64,000 bases of DNA, taken from assembly GCF_040717535.1 (NCBI RefSeq), contig NZ_JBFEFI010000001.1, forward strand, positions 310,001 to 374,000, read 5' to 3'. The position numbers and the translations under genes were made by a program. This DNA comes from Thalassoglobus sp. JC818 (lineage in GTDB: Bacteria > Planctomycetota > Planctomycetia > Planctomycetales > Planctomycetaceae). This document shows, piece after piece, positions 45,511 to 54,958 of the stretch (position 1 is its first letter; every line of letters starts with the position of its first letter). Under the pieces are notes generated by a model. It did no database searches. It had not been told where the DNA came from and saw nothing but the letters and a program-made list of their open reading frames with translations.

Positions 45511-46517
45511 AGCGGCCTCCTGACTCCAGAACGTTCAAAAGCATCGGACATATTTTTGTAACAGACGCGGGCAGCATTCAGTGAGTCGTAGCCTTCTTGT
45601 TTAGAGACCATGCTGCTGACTTCACAGTTGATGTCACCTCGATAGCCTCCGGCGTGCAAGTCCCCGATGAGTTTCGCGAAGTCGATCGTGCCTGCTTGAC
45701 CGGGAAGCAAGAATGAGACGCGACCATCTTTCTGGGCAGCGTCTTTGACAGCCACATGGGCGACATAGGGCAGGGACTCTTCGACAGTTTTTCCGAGTGT
45801 CATCCCGCGAAACGCGTAGTGGCTGAAGTCATAGACCATTCGAAGCTGTTTCGGCTTGCCGAGTTGCTCGAATAACCAAATTGCTTCGGACGGTTTGGAA
45901 ACGACGCCTCCTCGATGCGGCTTGACAGCGATGACGACTTCGGACTTCTCGGCCAATTCATTCCATTGACCTAAGTAGTCGACCAATCGTTCACGCGCTT
46001 CGAGGAATTCGCCACCGCCCAGCACAGTCTGAATCAGAGGTGGTGAGACAGGTGATAAGTCATGTGCCAAGTCGGCTGCTGATTTTAATCGATCCAAAGC
46101 ATGTTGTTGACGCTTCTCATCCGATGGCGCAACATGCTCCATTAGAGAGGTCAACTTCATCCCGGAGTCGCTGAGCCGTTTCCGTATTTCCCGGCGACGT
46201 TCTTCTGAAAGTGCAGCTGAATCTGCATCGACGCCTTCTCGCACAGATAGCTCAACACTGTCAAATCCGATCTCGTTGAGTAACTCGATAGCCCGTTCGG
46301 ACTGAATCTCTGGCATGCCGTAAGTGCTGAAGCCCAACGTGCACCCGACCTCGCCAACGTCCGAATCCGCTGCACTCACACGCTTTGAATTTCCGAATCC
46401 ACTGGTCAAACACGCAATTGATGTAAAGACGAAGAATTCGCGACGAGAAAATTTATTGTCCTGTAATTCGGACGGACTCGTCAGTGGACTGAAGTGGTCT
46501 CTCGCTTGTCGGTTCAT
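45507..46517 (-). CDS. Exported sugar phosphate isomerase/epimerase-like TIM barrel
   Basis: A 336-residue protein of the AP-endonuclease-2-like TIM barrel family (xylose-isomerase-like). The barrel reads GCTLGFSTYGMPE, then IGFDSVELSVREGVDAD, then IAVKPHRGGVVSKPSEAIWL, LRMVYDFSHYAF, HVAVKDAAQKDG and YRGDINCEVSS. These residues place the usual Glu/Asp/His metal ligands of the fold. A twin-arginine-type signal (FSRREFFVFTSIACL) at residues 23-37 suggests export, as is common for planctomycete members. It is the first gene of the operon with the small membrane protein and the symporter. The role is probably conversion of an unusual sugar outside the cytosol. Confidence 0.8.
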   Translation of the reverse strand: MNRQARDHFSPLTSPSELQDNKFSRREFFVFTSIACLTSGFGNSKRVSAADSDVGEVGCTLGFSTYGMPEIQSERAIELLNEIGFDSVELSVREGVDADSAALSEERRREIRKRLSDSGMKLTSLMEHVAPSDEKRQQHALDRLKSAADLAHDLSPVSPPLIQTVLGGGEFLEARERLVDYLGQWNELAEKSEVVIAVKPHRGGVVSKPSEAIWLFEQLGKPKQLRMVYDFSHYAFRGMTLGKTVEESLPYVAHVAVKDAAQKDGRVSFLLPGQAGTIDFAKLIGDLHAGGYRGDINCEVSSMVSKQEGYDSLNAARVCYKNMSDAFERSGVRRPL

Positions 46518-46586
46518 GTCGAGGCCTCATGAGAAGAAGAACACTACGCATCATTTCAAGGTGTTCAGTGAACAGGTTCGCCTGAA

Positions 46587-46606
46587 TGCAAATTAGTGCA
46601 AATAGA
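46587..46606. promoter_or_regulatory. Direct-repeat half-sites upstream of isomerase operon
   Basis: Two direct copies of TGCAAAT-A/T-AG, ten bases apart (TGCAAATTAG then TGCAAATAGA), one helical turn. They carry the same TGCAAA half-site as the palindrome 80 bases away and lie just before the start of the leftward operon. Possible secondary LacI-type binding sites. Confidence 0.4.
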
Positions 46607-46680
46607 GATCGCAACTTGAAGAAGCGGTTGTTGGATTCATAGCAGATTCTTGGCCATTTCACTTGCTGACAACAGTCATA

Positions 46681-46700
46681 TTTGCAACAAATTATGCAAA
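46681..46700. promoter_or_regulatory. Palindromic operator candidate for LacI-type regulator
   Basis: A perfect inverted repeat, TTTGCA-N8-TGCAAA, lies between the isomerase operon and the regulator gene. Another TTTGCA half-site occurs at 46732-46737. The size and symmetry fit a LacI-family dimer site that could control both divergent units, including its own gene. The assignment is an inference from position and symmetry. Confidence 0.55.
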
Positions 46701-46757
46701 ACAGCAAAACCGACTGCTTTCTCAATCTTTGTTTGCACATTGCGACAGGACTCAGTT

Positions 46758-47846
46758 TTGACAACTCAGGCGACTGAAACCGTGACCTTGCAGCAGATTG
46801 CCGATGCGGCTGGGGTTTCTGTTAGCACTGCCAGTCGAGCCCTTCGTGGTCATCCTGCAATCAGCGAAGGAGCAACCGCCAGAGTCCGCGACATCGCAAA
46901 GTCGATGAACTATCGGCCCCTGCGAAAACGCAAATCGCCCGAACCTTCACGTCCCAATGCACCGGAGTTGTTCCTGAATCGACTGGCGATCGTGACGTTA
47001 GGCATGGACCCATCGCTGGTGTCGCTTCCCGCAGTCGCAAATTCCATCAGCGGGACAGAAGAAGCGGTCTCGGCATCAGGCACCAAATTGCAGCTTCTCA
47101 ATTTGCCGTACCTCAAGCAAAAGACCGAGACTTCGCTACAACTGGACGGAGTCTTCCTGCTGGGTGCAATGCAGGGTCGACATATCGCTGATTGCACTGA
47201 CCCCTTCGTTCAGAAGTTACTGAAGATCCCTCGAGTCTGGCTGTTGGGTCGACCAGAAGGCTGCACCGGCGATTCCGTCGGTTCGGGAGATGTTCAGCTC
47301 GGTTCCATGGCGGCCGACCATCTGGCGGATCGTGGACATCGGCATGTCGCGTTTGTTGGCCCGAAGCCTGACCACTTGCTGATGATGCGCCGCGAGGGCG
47401 GTTTTCTTTCACAAGCCATTCGACGCGGGCTAACAGTCGATCGCTTTGTGGAATCTCCTTCGCAAGGTTGGGAGATCCCAGTCAAACCTCCATTGACGAC
47501 AGACAGCGTGCAAACCTTAGTCGACCAATTGTTGAAGTCCGAAAAGCCGATTACTGCTCTCTTCGCTGCTTCTGACAGCGTGGCGGCGATGTGCTACCGT
47601 GCACTGGCCGTGCGAGGCTTGCAAGTCGGCAAAGACATGAGCGTGATCTCTGGAAACAATGACACCGCGATCATCCAAAGCTTATATCCCAGCCTAACCA
47701 CTTTCGATATTCACGCCCAAGAACTCGGCTCGTTGGCCGTCACGCAACTCAGCGCTCGCCTCTCGAGCGGAAAGGAGCGGCCCGACGTAGAAGTCAGCCT
47801 CGAACCGACGTTAGTAGCTGGCGAATCCGTAAGGAGTCTTTTGTGA
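46758..47846 (+). CDS. LacI-family transcriptional regulator
   Basis: A regulator of about 362 residues. The N-terminal helix-turn-helix reads VTLQQIADAAGVSVSTASRA followed by LRGHPAISEGATARVRDIA, then the linker MNYRPLRKRK. The sugar-binding domain includes GVFLLGAMQGRH, DHLADRGHRHVAFVGP, TALFAASDSVAAMCYRALA, ISGNNDTAIIQSLYPSLTTF and SLEPTLVAGESV. I place the start at TTG 46758, just before the DNA-binding domain. The open frame upstream to 46650 would overlap the putative operator. Its stop overlaps the next gene's GTG start (GTGA), so it is co-translated with the sulfatase that follows. It probably senses a sugar derived from a sulfated glycan. Confidence 0.85.
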   Translation: MTTQATETVTLQQIADAAGVSVSTASRALRGHPAISEGATARVRDIAKSMNYRPLRKRKSPEPSRPNAPELFLNRLAIVTLGMDPSLVSLPAVANSISGTEEAVSASGTKLQLLNLPYLKQKTETSLQLDGVFLLGAMQGRHIADCTDPFVQKLLKIPRVWLLGRPEGCTGDSVGSGDVQLGSMAADHLADRGHRHVAFVGPKPDHLLMMRREGGFLSQAIRRGLTVDRFVESPSQGWEIPVKPPLTTDSVQTLVDQLLKSEKPITALFAASDSVAAMCYRALAVRGLQVGKDMSVISGNNDTAIIQSLYPSLTTFDIHAQELGSLAVTQLSARLSSGKERPDVEVSLEPTLVAGESVRSLL

Positions 47847-49432
47847 GTGCTCGCATGAATTTCGCTCAACGACTTCAGTGGCCACCAACCCTCGCCATGG
47901 TGTTGTCCCTCGTGGTGACTTTATTCCACCAGCCGGTGTCAGCAGAGTCATCGAAAGAACAACTAGCGAGTAGCGAGAGGCCGAATATACTCGTCTTTGT
48001 TTCGGATGATCAGTCTTGGTGTGACGCTGGTGCGTATGGCAACCGACTGATCAAAACTCCAAATTTTGACCGCATCGCTCGCGAAGGTGTCTTGTTTCAA
48101 CATGCATTTTGTTCGTCTCCTTCTTGCACACCATCGCGAGGAACGATCTTAACAGGGATGCACCATTGGCAGCTAGAAGAAGGAGCGAATCTCCACAGCA
48201 CACTGCCAGCGAAGTTCCAATGCTATCCGGACGTACTCGAAGATGCTGGATACTCGGTCGGTTTTATCGGAAAAGGATGGGGGCCAGGCCAACACGACGT
48301 AGGTGGACGCCCGCGAAACCCTGCCGGGCCAGCATTCAACAAGCGGCGATTCAAACCGGATGATGTGCCAGCAGAGGGAATTTCGAATAATCACTATGCG
48401 GCGAATTTCGAAGACTTTTTGAAACAAAGCGACGACAAACCATTCTGCTGCTGGGTGGGGACTCATGAACCGCACCGCTCATTCGAATTTCGATCCGGTC
48501 TGATCGACGGTCGAAAACCGGAGGACGTCAACGTCCCGGAATTTCTCCCGGATCTGACTGACGTTCGCATTGACTTGCTGGATTACTATCGAGAAATCGA
48601 ATGGTCGGACCAGCAGTTGGGCGCATGTTTAAAGATTCTTGAGGAGCAAGGGCGACTTGATAACACTCTCGTCCTGGTAACGTCGGACAATGGAATGCCG
48701 TTCCCACGCTCGAAGTGCAGCCTCTACGACTCGGGAGTTCGTCTGCCACTTGCGATCTCGTGGCCGAATCGAATCCCTGGTGGCCGAAAGATCGAAGACT
48801 TCGTCCATTTCGCTGATATCGCCCCGACAATTCTGCAAGCTGCTGGAATTGACGTGCTCGCCGAAATGTCCGGAAAGAGCTTGTTACCGCTGCTCGAATC
48901 GGACCGCACCGGTCAAATTGACCCCGGACGCGACTATGCTGTGTTCGGGCGTGAACGTCACTTGAATCACGCAAATCCGGGCAGCGTCTATGCGATGAGA
49001 GGACTCCGGACGCAGCAATATCTCTTAATTAAAAACTTGTTCCCAGAACTTTACCCTTCGGGACAACCTCCGCACTATACGAACGTGGATCGAGGCCCGA
49101 CCAAATTCGCGTTCCTTTTAGATCCTGATGATCCGGAAGTGTTGCGTACTCAAGGTTATGTCCTCAATAAGCGGCCTGCCATCGAACTTTATGACTGCAT
49201 CGACGACCCTCATCAACTTGTCAATCTCGCCGACCGCCCAGAGTTCAGACAAGTCCGCGAAGAATTGGAGTTGCAACTCGATCAGGAACTCAAGCGAACT
49301 GGAGATCCACGGGCCTTGGGGCAACCTGTGAGTTGGGCCGAAGATCCATACTACTCAGGCTCGGGTGAATTATGGGTTGACCGACAGCAGGAAGAAATCG
49401 AGAAGTACTTGCAAGACAAGCAATCAGACTAG
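47843..49432 (+). CDS. Exported sulfatase, heparan N-sulfatase-like
   Basis: A 529-residue sulfatase with GTG start overlapping the regulator stop. The signal peptide is TLAMVLSLVVTLFHQPVSA. The formylglycine motif CTPSR begins at Cys95 (SSPSCTPSRGTILTG). Other active-site segments are ILVFVSDDQSWCDAGAYG, GFIGKGWGPGQHD, FCCWVGTHEPHRSFEF and LVLVTSDNGMPFPRSKCSL, typical of the N-sulfoglucosamine sulfohydrolase-like subgroup. The C-terminal part contains IELYDCIDDPHQLVNLADRP. The enzyme is expressed together with the LacI-type regulator, so it belongs to the regulated glycan pathway. It is similar in plan to the sulfatase at 25062-26633. Confidence 0.9.
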   Translation: MSARMNFAQRLQWPPTLAMVLSLVVTLFHQPVSAESSKEQLASSERPNILVFVSDDQSWCDAGAYGNRLIKTPNFDRIAREGVLFQHAFCSSPSCTPSRGTILTGMHHWQLEEGANLHSTLPAKFQCYPDVLEDAGYSVGFIGKGWGPGQHDVGGRPRNPAGPAFNKRRFKPDDVPAEGISNNHYAANFEDFLKQSDDKPFCCWVGTHEPHRSFEFRSGLIDGRKPEDVNVPEFLPDLTDVRIDLLDYYREIEWSDQQLGACLKILEEQGRLDNTLVLVTSDNGMPFPRSKCSLYDSGVRLPLAISWPNRIPGGRKIEDFVHFADIAPTILQAAGIDVLAEMSGKSLLPLLESDRTGQIDPGRDYAVFGRERHLNHANPGSVYAMRGLRTQQYLLIKNLFPELYPSGQPPHYTNVDRGPTKFAFLLDPDDPEVLRTQGYVLNKRPAIELYDCIDDPHQLVNLADRPEFRQVREELELQLDQELKRTGDPRALGQPVSWAEDPYYSGSGELWVDRQQEEIEKYLQDKQSD

Positions 49433-49516
49433 CCACAACTGAGTGGATGGGATGATCATTAGAAAGCTGATCGGAACAAAACTCCTCGCCAATTTGGGAT
49501 CAACTCCCCGGAGGCC

Positions 49517-51043
49517 ATGATGACCAAGCAAACGATTGCGGTATTGTTCATATGCGTCTGTCTGTTTGTTCGATCCGCTTATTCGAATGAACGGCCTGAT
49601 GTGGTCTTCATCATGGTCGATGACCTGCGGCCAATGCTTGGTTGTTATGGAGCGCCACACATCCAGACACCAAACATTGACCGGCTGGCGGAGCGAAGCG
49701 TCGTCTTTGACCGAGCTTATTGTCAGTTCGCCAAGTGCGGCCCGTCTCGACTTTCGCTGATGACCGGACTTCGTCCTGATTCAACCCGCGTTTATGGTCA
49801 CAGCAAAGACGACTTGAACCGATTTCGCAATGATAAACACGAGGCTGTTTCGATTGCTCGCTGGTTTAAGGAGCATGGCTACAGGACGTTGAGTTTCGGC
49901 AAGATCGATCACGATGGTTGGCAACAAGCTGACGATTGGTCCGAACCACCTTCGCCGGGAAGAGAGCAAGAGATCCTCGAGATCGTCGACACGCAAAATC
50001 CATCCGGGCCCACAATCATTGCCGACAGATTCAATTGTCCCTTCTATCAAAGTCCTGAAGTCTCTGATGAAACACTCTTTGCCGGTCGGATGACAAAGCA
50101 AGTCACTGAGACGATCCGAGTGCGCGACGGCGACGATCCTCTCTTTCTTGCAGTGGGCTATCGAAGACCACACCTGCCATTGGTTGCGCCACAGCAATAC
50201 TTCTCCCTCTACAAACCCGATCGATCCTGGCTGGCTGTGAACCCACAACCGGCGCAAAATTCACCCATCGTCGCCTGGCTGAATTCGGTGGCTTATGCCA
50301 AGTCAGCGGCACGACTCGGCTTCGCGATGCCAAAGAATCCTTCGCGATCGGAAGCGATGCTATGGAGTGGGTATGAGCTCAGAAGCTACGTGGGAGTTCC
50401 CAACGTGGGCGAGATACCGGAGTCTGTACAACTTCAGATTCTGCAAGCTTACGCAGCGTGTGTGAGCTACGTCGACGCGCAAGTCGGCAAGATCATTGAG
50501 GCTCTCGAAGAGACCGGTCGACTCGACAAGAGCATCGTCATTCTCTGTTCAGACCATGGTTGGCATCTCGGTGAACAGAGTGCCTGGGCCAAGATGACAA
50601 ACTTTGAAGTCGCTACCCGCGTCCCACTAATCGTGGCTGCTCCGGGAATCAAACCGGGTCGATCAACCATGCTGACTGAGTTGGTCGACGTGTATCCAAC
50701 ACTCTGCGAACTCACTGGGATACCTGCTCCCAAACATTTGGAAGGGGAGAGTTTCGTTCGAGAACTTACAGGGGAGGGAGCAGGGCAGAGCTTTGCACTC
50801 AGCCAGATTTCGCGACATGGAGATAAGTACATGGGACGAGCGATTCGCACAGATCGTTTTCGCTACGTCGAATGGACGGAAACAGCAAACGGACGGGTGT
50901 TCGAGCGGGAACTCTACGATCACCGCACTGATCCCAACGAAACCGTCAACGTGGCGAGCAATCTCGAATATTCCGAACACGTGCAGAGACTGCATCGGTT
51001 AATAGTGCGTTCTTTTGGGATCGCAGAGGGAGCGAATGAATGA
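49517..51043 (+). CDS. Exported sulfatase, iduronate-2-sulfatase-like
   Basis: A 508-residue sulfatase. GGAGG stands five bases before the ATG. The signal peptide is TIAVLFICVCLFVRSAYS. The formylglycine motif is CGPSR with Cys74 (YCQFAKCGPSRLSLMTG), a variant frequent in iduronate-2-sulfatase-like enzymes. Other active-site segments are VVFIMVDDLRPMLGCYG, YRTLSFGKIDHDG, LAVGYRRPHLPLVAP and VILCSDHGWHLGEQSAWAK. Its last four bases overlap the next gene's start (ATGA). It probably removes sulfate from a second position on the same glycan as the preceding sulfatase. Confidence 0.9.
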   Translation: MMTKQTIAVLFICVCLFVRSAYSNERPDVVFIMVDDLRPMLGCYGAPHIQTPNIDRLAERSVVFDRAYCQFAKCGPSRLSLMTGLRPDSTRVYGHSKDDLNRFRNDKHEAVSIARWFKEHGYRTLSFGKIDHDGWQQADDWSEPPSPGREQEILEIVDTQNPSGPTIIADRFNCPFYQSPEVSDETLFAGRMTKQVTETIRVRDGDDPLFLAVGYRRPHLPLVAPQQYFSLYKPDRSWLAVNPQPAQNSPIVAWLNSVAYAKSAARLGFAMPKNPSRSEAMLWSGYELRSYVGVPNVGEIPESVQLQILQAYAACVSYVDAQVGKIIEALEETGRLDKSIVILCSDHGWHLGEQSAWAKMTNFEVATRVPLIVAAPGIKPGRSTMLTELVDVYPTLCELTGIPAPKHLEGESFVRELTGEGAGQSFALSQISRHGDKYMGRAIRTDRFRYVEWTETANGRVFERELYDHRTDPNETVNVASNLEYSEHVQRLHRLIVRSFGIAEGANE

Positions 51044-54000
51044 ACAATTGTGCAAAGACCGATTGCCTCTCCTTGCTATCATTTAGGTATTTTCTGTCGC
51101 TCACCTCACTGGCAATGTTGTTCGTTGGCAGTTGCACGACGATGGCTGACGACTTCGTCCCAGTCAATACGCAAGCTGCCGGTGAACAACCGCTTCCTCC
51201 CGAGCAAGCAGTGAAACGATTACAAGTCCCGGACGGATTTCATGTCACTCTGTCTGCCGCCGAACCGGATGTCCGTCAACCGATCGCAATCACATTTGAT
51301 GATCGCGGTCGCTTATGGGTCGCGGAAAGTTATTCCTACAACGGCAGTAGTTTTACTGATGAGAAAAACGATCGCATCCTCATTTTCGAAGACACGACCG
51401 GTGATGGAGTTCTCGATCAGCGACGCGTCTTCTGTGACAACTTAACTCATCTGACTGGGCTGGAGATTGGATTCGGAGGTGTCTGGATCACAGCACCGCC
51501 CAGCTTGAGTTTCATTCCTGACAACGATCAGGACGACATTCCCGATGGCCCGCCGATCGTCCACCTCGACGGATGGAACGTCAAAGCCGAACACAACAAC
51601 GTCAACGGTCTTGAATGGGGTCCGGACGGATGGCTATACGGTCGACATGGGATCAAACAACCTTCTTTGGTTGGGAAACCTGATGCTGACAACAAAGAAC
51701 GAGTTCACCTGAGTTGTTGCATCTGGAGGTATCACCCAACGACGTATGATTTCGAAGTTGTCTGCGATGGAACCATCAACCCCTGGGGCCTCGACTTTGA
51801 CGAGCACGGTCACGGCTTTTTCACAACGAGTGTTGTCGAGCACTTGTGGCCACTGATTCCGGGTGCTCACTTTGAGCGATGGAAAGATCGAAACGATCAC
51901 CCCAACGAATACGCGTATGAACTGATGACCTCGATGTGCGATCATGTGCACTGGGCGTCCGGGAAGTTTGACAAAGAGAGCAGAGTAGCCGAAGGAAACT
52001 CAGCACATGGAGGAGGTCATTCTCACTGTGATGCAATGATTTACCTCGGAGGACATTGGCCGGACGAGTTTCGCGGCGCGATGTTGATGAGCAACATTCA
52101 TGGAAGGCGTGTTAACTGCGATCGGTTAGTTCAAGGCGAGCACGGTTTTCGTGCCGTTCACGACGACGACTTCATGATTGTTGACGATCCGTGGTTTCGG
52201 GCTGTTTCGATGGAATATGGGCCTGATGGAGACGTGTTCCTCACAGACTGGTCCGACAACGGAGAATGTCACGACCGCGACGGTGTCCACCGCACGAGCG
52301 GTCGGATCTATAAGATTTCATGGGGCAAACCGCGGTTAGTCTCCGCCGACCTTTCGAACGCCACAAATCCGGAACTCATCGCAAACCTGTCGAATGGCAA
52401 CGAGTGGTATGTCCGACACTCCCAACGAATTCTGCAAGAACGAGCTGCTGTCGGTGACGACATGCAGGCTGAAATCCGGCAACTTGAAACGATGTGCGGC
52501 GATGCGAAAACACCCGCACTTCGCTTGCGTGCACTTTGGGCACTCCATTGCATCGACGGGCTGCAACAGGACCGCCTTGTCGGTCAATTGAAAGATGCGA
52601 GCGAACATGTTCGATCATGGGTTCTACGCTTGCTGGCCGACCGCAACGAGCTCGAATCCGTTGACCCCAAGTTATTACAAACAATTGCAAATTCCGATCC
52701 ATCCCCTCTGGTGCAAATGTCTTTCGCTTCAGCTGTTCGAAAACTCCCAACGGGCAAACGCTGGCCGTTCATTCTTAATTTGGCTAAACGGCGAAGCGGT
52801 TGGGCCAATCAAAACCTGCAACTCATGATCTGGTACGCAATCGAACCGGAAGTTGCTTCTAATCCGGAACGATCGCTGAAAGCACTCAATAGTTTCTCAC
52901 CGTCACTCCAAAACTGGGTTGTTCGACGTGTCTGCGAACAAACAGCTCCATCTACAGACCTGATCACAACGGTCCTTTTGAAAGAGTCAAATCTCAAACG
53001 AATCGTCGTCTGGCTGGATGGAATGAACAGTGCATCCGTCCAGTCGATGAACCTTTCGAAGGAGTCCTCGCGATTGATCAGCGAACTATGCCGACACAAG
53101 AATGCAAACGTTCGCCACGCAAGCATCCGACTCGCTGCCAAGGTGGGTGGCGACATCTTCAACTCGCTCCGTCCACTATTGCATGATTACGCTACCGATG
53201 CAGAGACAGCCACGGCAATCCTGTCGGGAATGGTTTTACATCAAAAAGAGACTCTCGCTGAAGATATCAAGAGACTCATCGAATCACGACGCTTGACCGT
53301 TCAAGCATTGAGGGCGGCTGGATCGATTCAAGACTCGACCGTCATTGACTTGATCGTCAAGAAGTACGGTGAACTCACAGCTTACGAAAAATCGGCAGCG
53401 ATCGACGCTTTTATCGCACGCAAGCCGAGTGCGAAACGCATGTTGACTTTAATCGAACGAGAAGCGATTCCTGCTTCCGACCTCTCGGCTGCACAAGTTC
53501 ACCAGGTTATCGCTTTAAATGACAGCACATTAACCAAACGACTCGAACATCTGTGGGGGAGTGTCCGAACTTCGTCAGCGGATCGAACCGCGAGAATGCA
53601 GCGCCTCGAAGCGAAGCTAACTCCCGACTTTCTTCGCACCGCTGACTTGAGTGCAGGTCGATCACTCTTCGCTGAAAACTGCGGGAAGTGCCATAAGCTT
53701 TTTGGTCAAGGAACGACGCTGGGGCCGGACCTCACAGGTTCTCAACGTGGGAATGTGAACTATCTCCTTTCCAACATCATCGACCCGAGCGCCGCAGTCC
53801 CGGCCGACTTTCGCATGTCTGTCGTTTCGACAGTCGAAGGACGAGTGATATCGGGAGTGATCACTGAACGGACGAAGTCTGGCATCACCGTGGTCACAGC
53901 TACCGAGACAGTTCAGCTTCAGCACGACAACATCGAAGAGATTCGCAAAACCTCAACCAGCATCATGCCCGATGGGCTGATTGACCGTTTCAGTGAAGAA

Positions 54001-54696
54001 CAGACTCGCGATCTCATCGCATGGATCATGGGAGACGGAACAACTGAAACCGATGAAGTTGGGTTTACACCAATCTTTAATGGCAAGGATTTAACAGGCT
54101 GGGATGGAAAGCCTGGTTCCTGGGAAGTTCGTGACGGTGAGATTTGGTGTACTGGAAAGTCAGAATCGAAAAATTGGTTGATCTGGCGCGGTTCCCCCTC
54201 CAGCGACTTTGTGCTGCGGATGGAATTCAAGTGGGAACACGGGAACTCCGGCGTCCAGGTTCGCAGCGATGATTTGGGCGACTGGATGGTGTTCGGGTAT
54301 CAAGTCGAAATCGCCGAGCAGGGTGTTATGGGGCTGTGGCATCATTCGCTGCTCGATGATGAACATCCGCGTAAAGGTGTCCGCCATTTCATGTCGACAG
54401 CAGGGCAATCCGCTGTCTTGAATGCTGACGGAACGAAGGACGTCAGACAGGAGGCCGATCCGCATCAAGTCCGGCAGTCTTTCCGTGAACACGATTGGAA
54501 CGAACTGGAAATCATTGTCACAGGCGACATACTCGTTCAAAAGATCAATGGAGTCGTCTTTTCTTCAGTGACTGACCACGATGCTCAAATGAGCCGCCGG
54601 AACGGGGTCATCGCTTTTCAGGATCACGGGAAGGGCTGCCGAGTCGCATTTCGCAACATTCGCATCCAACAATCCCAAGTGAAAAACGACGACTGA
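51040..54696 (+). CDS. PVC-type heme-binding CxxCH dehydrogenase fused to DUF1080 domain
   Basis: A 1218-residue exported protein (signal FLSLTSLAMLFVGSCTTMA). Residues 55-430 are the planctomycete membrane-bound dehydrogenase beta-propeller (VPDGFHVTLSAAEPDVRQPI, EHNNVNGLEWGPDGWLYGRH, GHSHCDAMIYLGGHWPDEFR, TDWSDNGECHDRDGVHR). A HEAT-repeat region follows to about 860. A cytochrome c domain comes next with heme motif CGKCH (FAENCGKCHKLFGQGTTLGP), ending in DLIAWIMGDG. The last 220 residues are a DUF1080 concanavalin-like domain (FNGKDLTGWDG, EFKWEHGNSGVQVRSDDLGD, FRNIRIQ). DUF1080 includes 3-keto-glycoside hydrolases. The combination suggests sugar oxidation with electrons passed to heme, followed by cleavage of the keto-sugar (inference). 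It is translationally coupled to the sulfatase before it. Confidence 0.85.
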   Translation: MNNCAKTDCLSLLSFRYFLSLTSLAMLFVGSCTTMADDFVPVNTQAAGEQPLPPEQAVKRLQVPDGFHVTLSAAEPDVRQPIAITFDDRGRLWVAESYSYNGSSFTDEKNDRILIFEDTTGDGVLDQRRVFCDNLTHLTGLEIGFGGVWITAPPSLSFIPDNDQDDIPDGPPIVHLDGWNVKAEHNNVNGLEWGPDGWLYGRHGIKQPSLVGKPDADNKERVHLSCCIWRYHPTTYDFEVVCDGTINPWGLDFDEHGHGFFTTSVVEHLWPLIPGAHFERWKDRNDHPNEYAYELMTSMCDHVHWASGKFDKESRVAEGNSAHGGGHSHCDAMIYLGGHWPDEFRGAMLMSNIHGRRVNCDRLVQGEHGFRAVHDDDFMIVDDPWFRAVSMEYGPDGDVFLTDWSDNGECHDRDGVHRTSGRIYKISWGKPRLVSADLSNATNPELIANLSNGNEWYVRHSQRILQERAAVGDDMQAEIRQLETMCGDAKTPALRLRALWALHCIDGLQQDRLVGQLKDASEHVRSWVLRLLADRNELESVDPKLLQTIANSDPSPLVQMSFASAVRKLPTGKRWPFILNLAKRRSGWANQNLQLMIWYAIEPEVASNPERSLKALNSFSPSLQNWVVRRVCEQTAPSTDLITTVLLKESNLKRIVVWLDGMNSASVQSMNLSKESSRLISELCRHKNANVRHASIRLAAKVGGDIFNSLRPLLHDYATDAETATAILSGMVLHQKETLAEDIKRLIESRRLTVQALRAAGSIQDSTVIDLIVKKYGELTAYEKSAAIDAFIARKPSAKRMLTLIEREAIPASDLSAAQVHQVIALNDSTLTKRLEHLWGSVRTSSADRTARMQRLEAKLTPDFLRTADLSAGRSLFAENCGKCHKLFGQGTTLGPDLTGSQRGNVNYLLSNIIDPSAAVPADFRMSVVSTVEGRVISGVITERTKSGITVVTATETVQLQHDNIEEIRKTSTSIMPDGLIDRFSEEQTRDLIAWIMGDGTTETDEVGFTPIFNGKDLTGWDGKPGSWEVRDGEIWCTGKSESKNWLIWRGSPSSDFVLRMEFKWEHGNSGVQVRSDDLGDWMVFGYQVEIAEQGVMGLWHHSLLDDEHPRKGVRHFMSTAGQSAVLNADGTKDVRQEADPHQVRQSFREHDWNELEIIVTGDILVQKINGVVFSSVTDHDAQMSRRNGVIAFQDHGKGCRVAFRNIRIQQSQVKNDD

Positions 54697-54958
54697 GCGA
54701 TCAGCTACGGGGTTCATTCGTCCGCGAGCCATTTACTGAATGCACACGAGCGATTCAAATTCGAGGCGCCCACATTCTCCTTTCGAGTGCTTGCGATACG
54801 CTCGTAACAACGCGACGATAGTGCAATGCCTCCCACGAATCGCCCTCCAAGAATTCTGCGTCCCTGTTCTGCCACTCCTTTCCAGGAAGCCAGTCCACAA
54901 CGCAAGTAACAACTTAATCCAGTTTGTTTCGAAGCTCCTGTCACAGAAGGTTAGAAGA

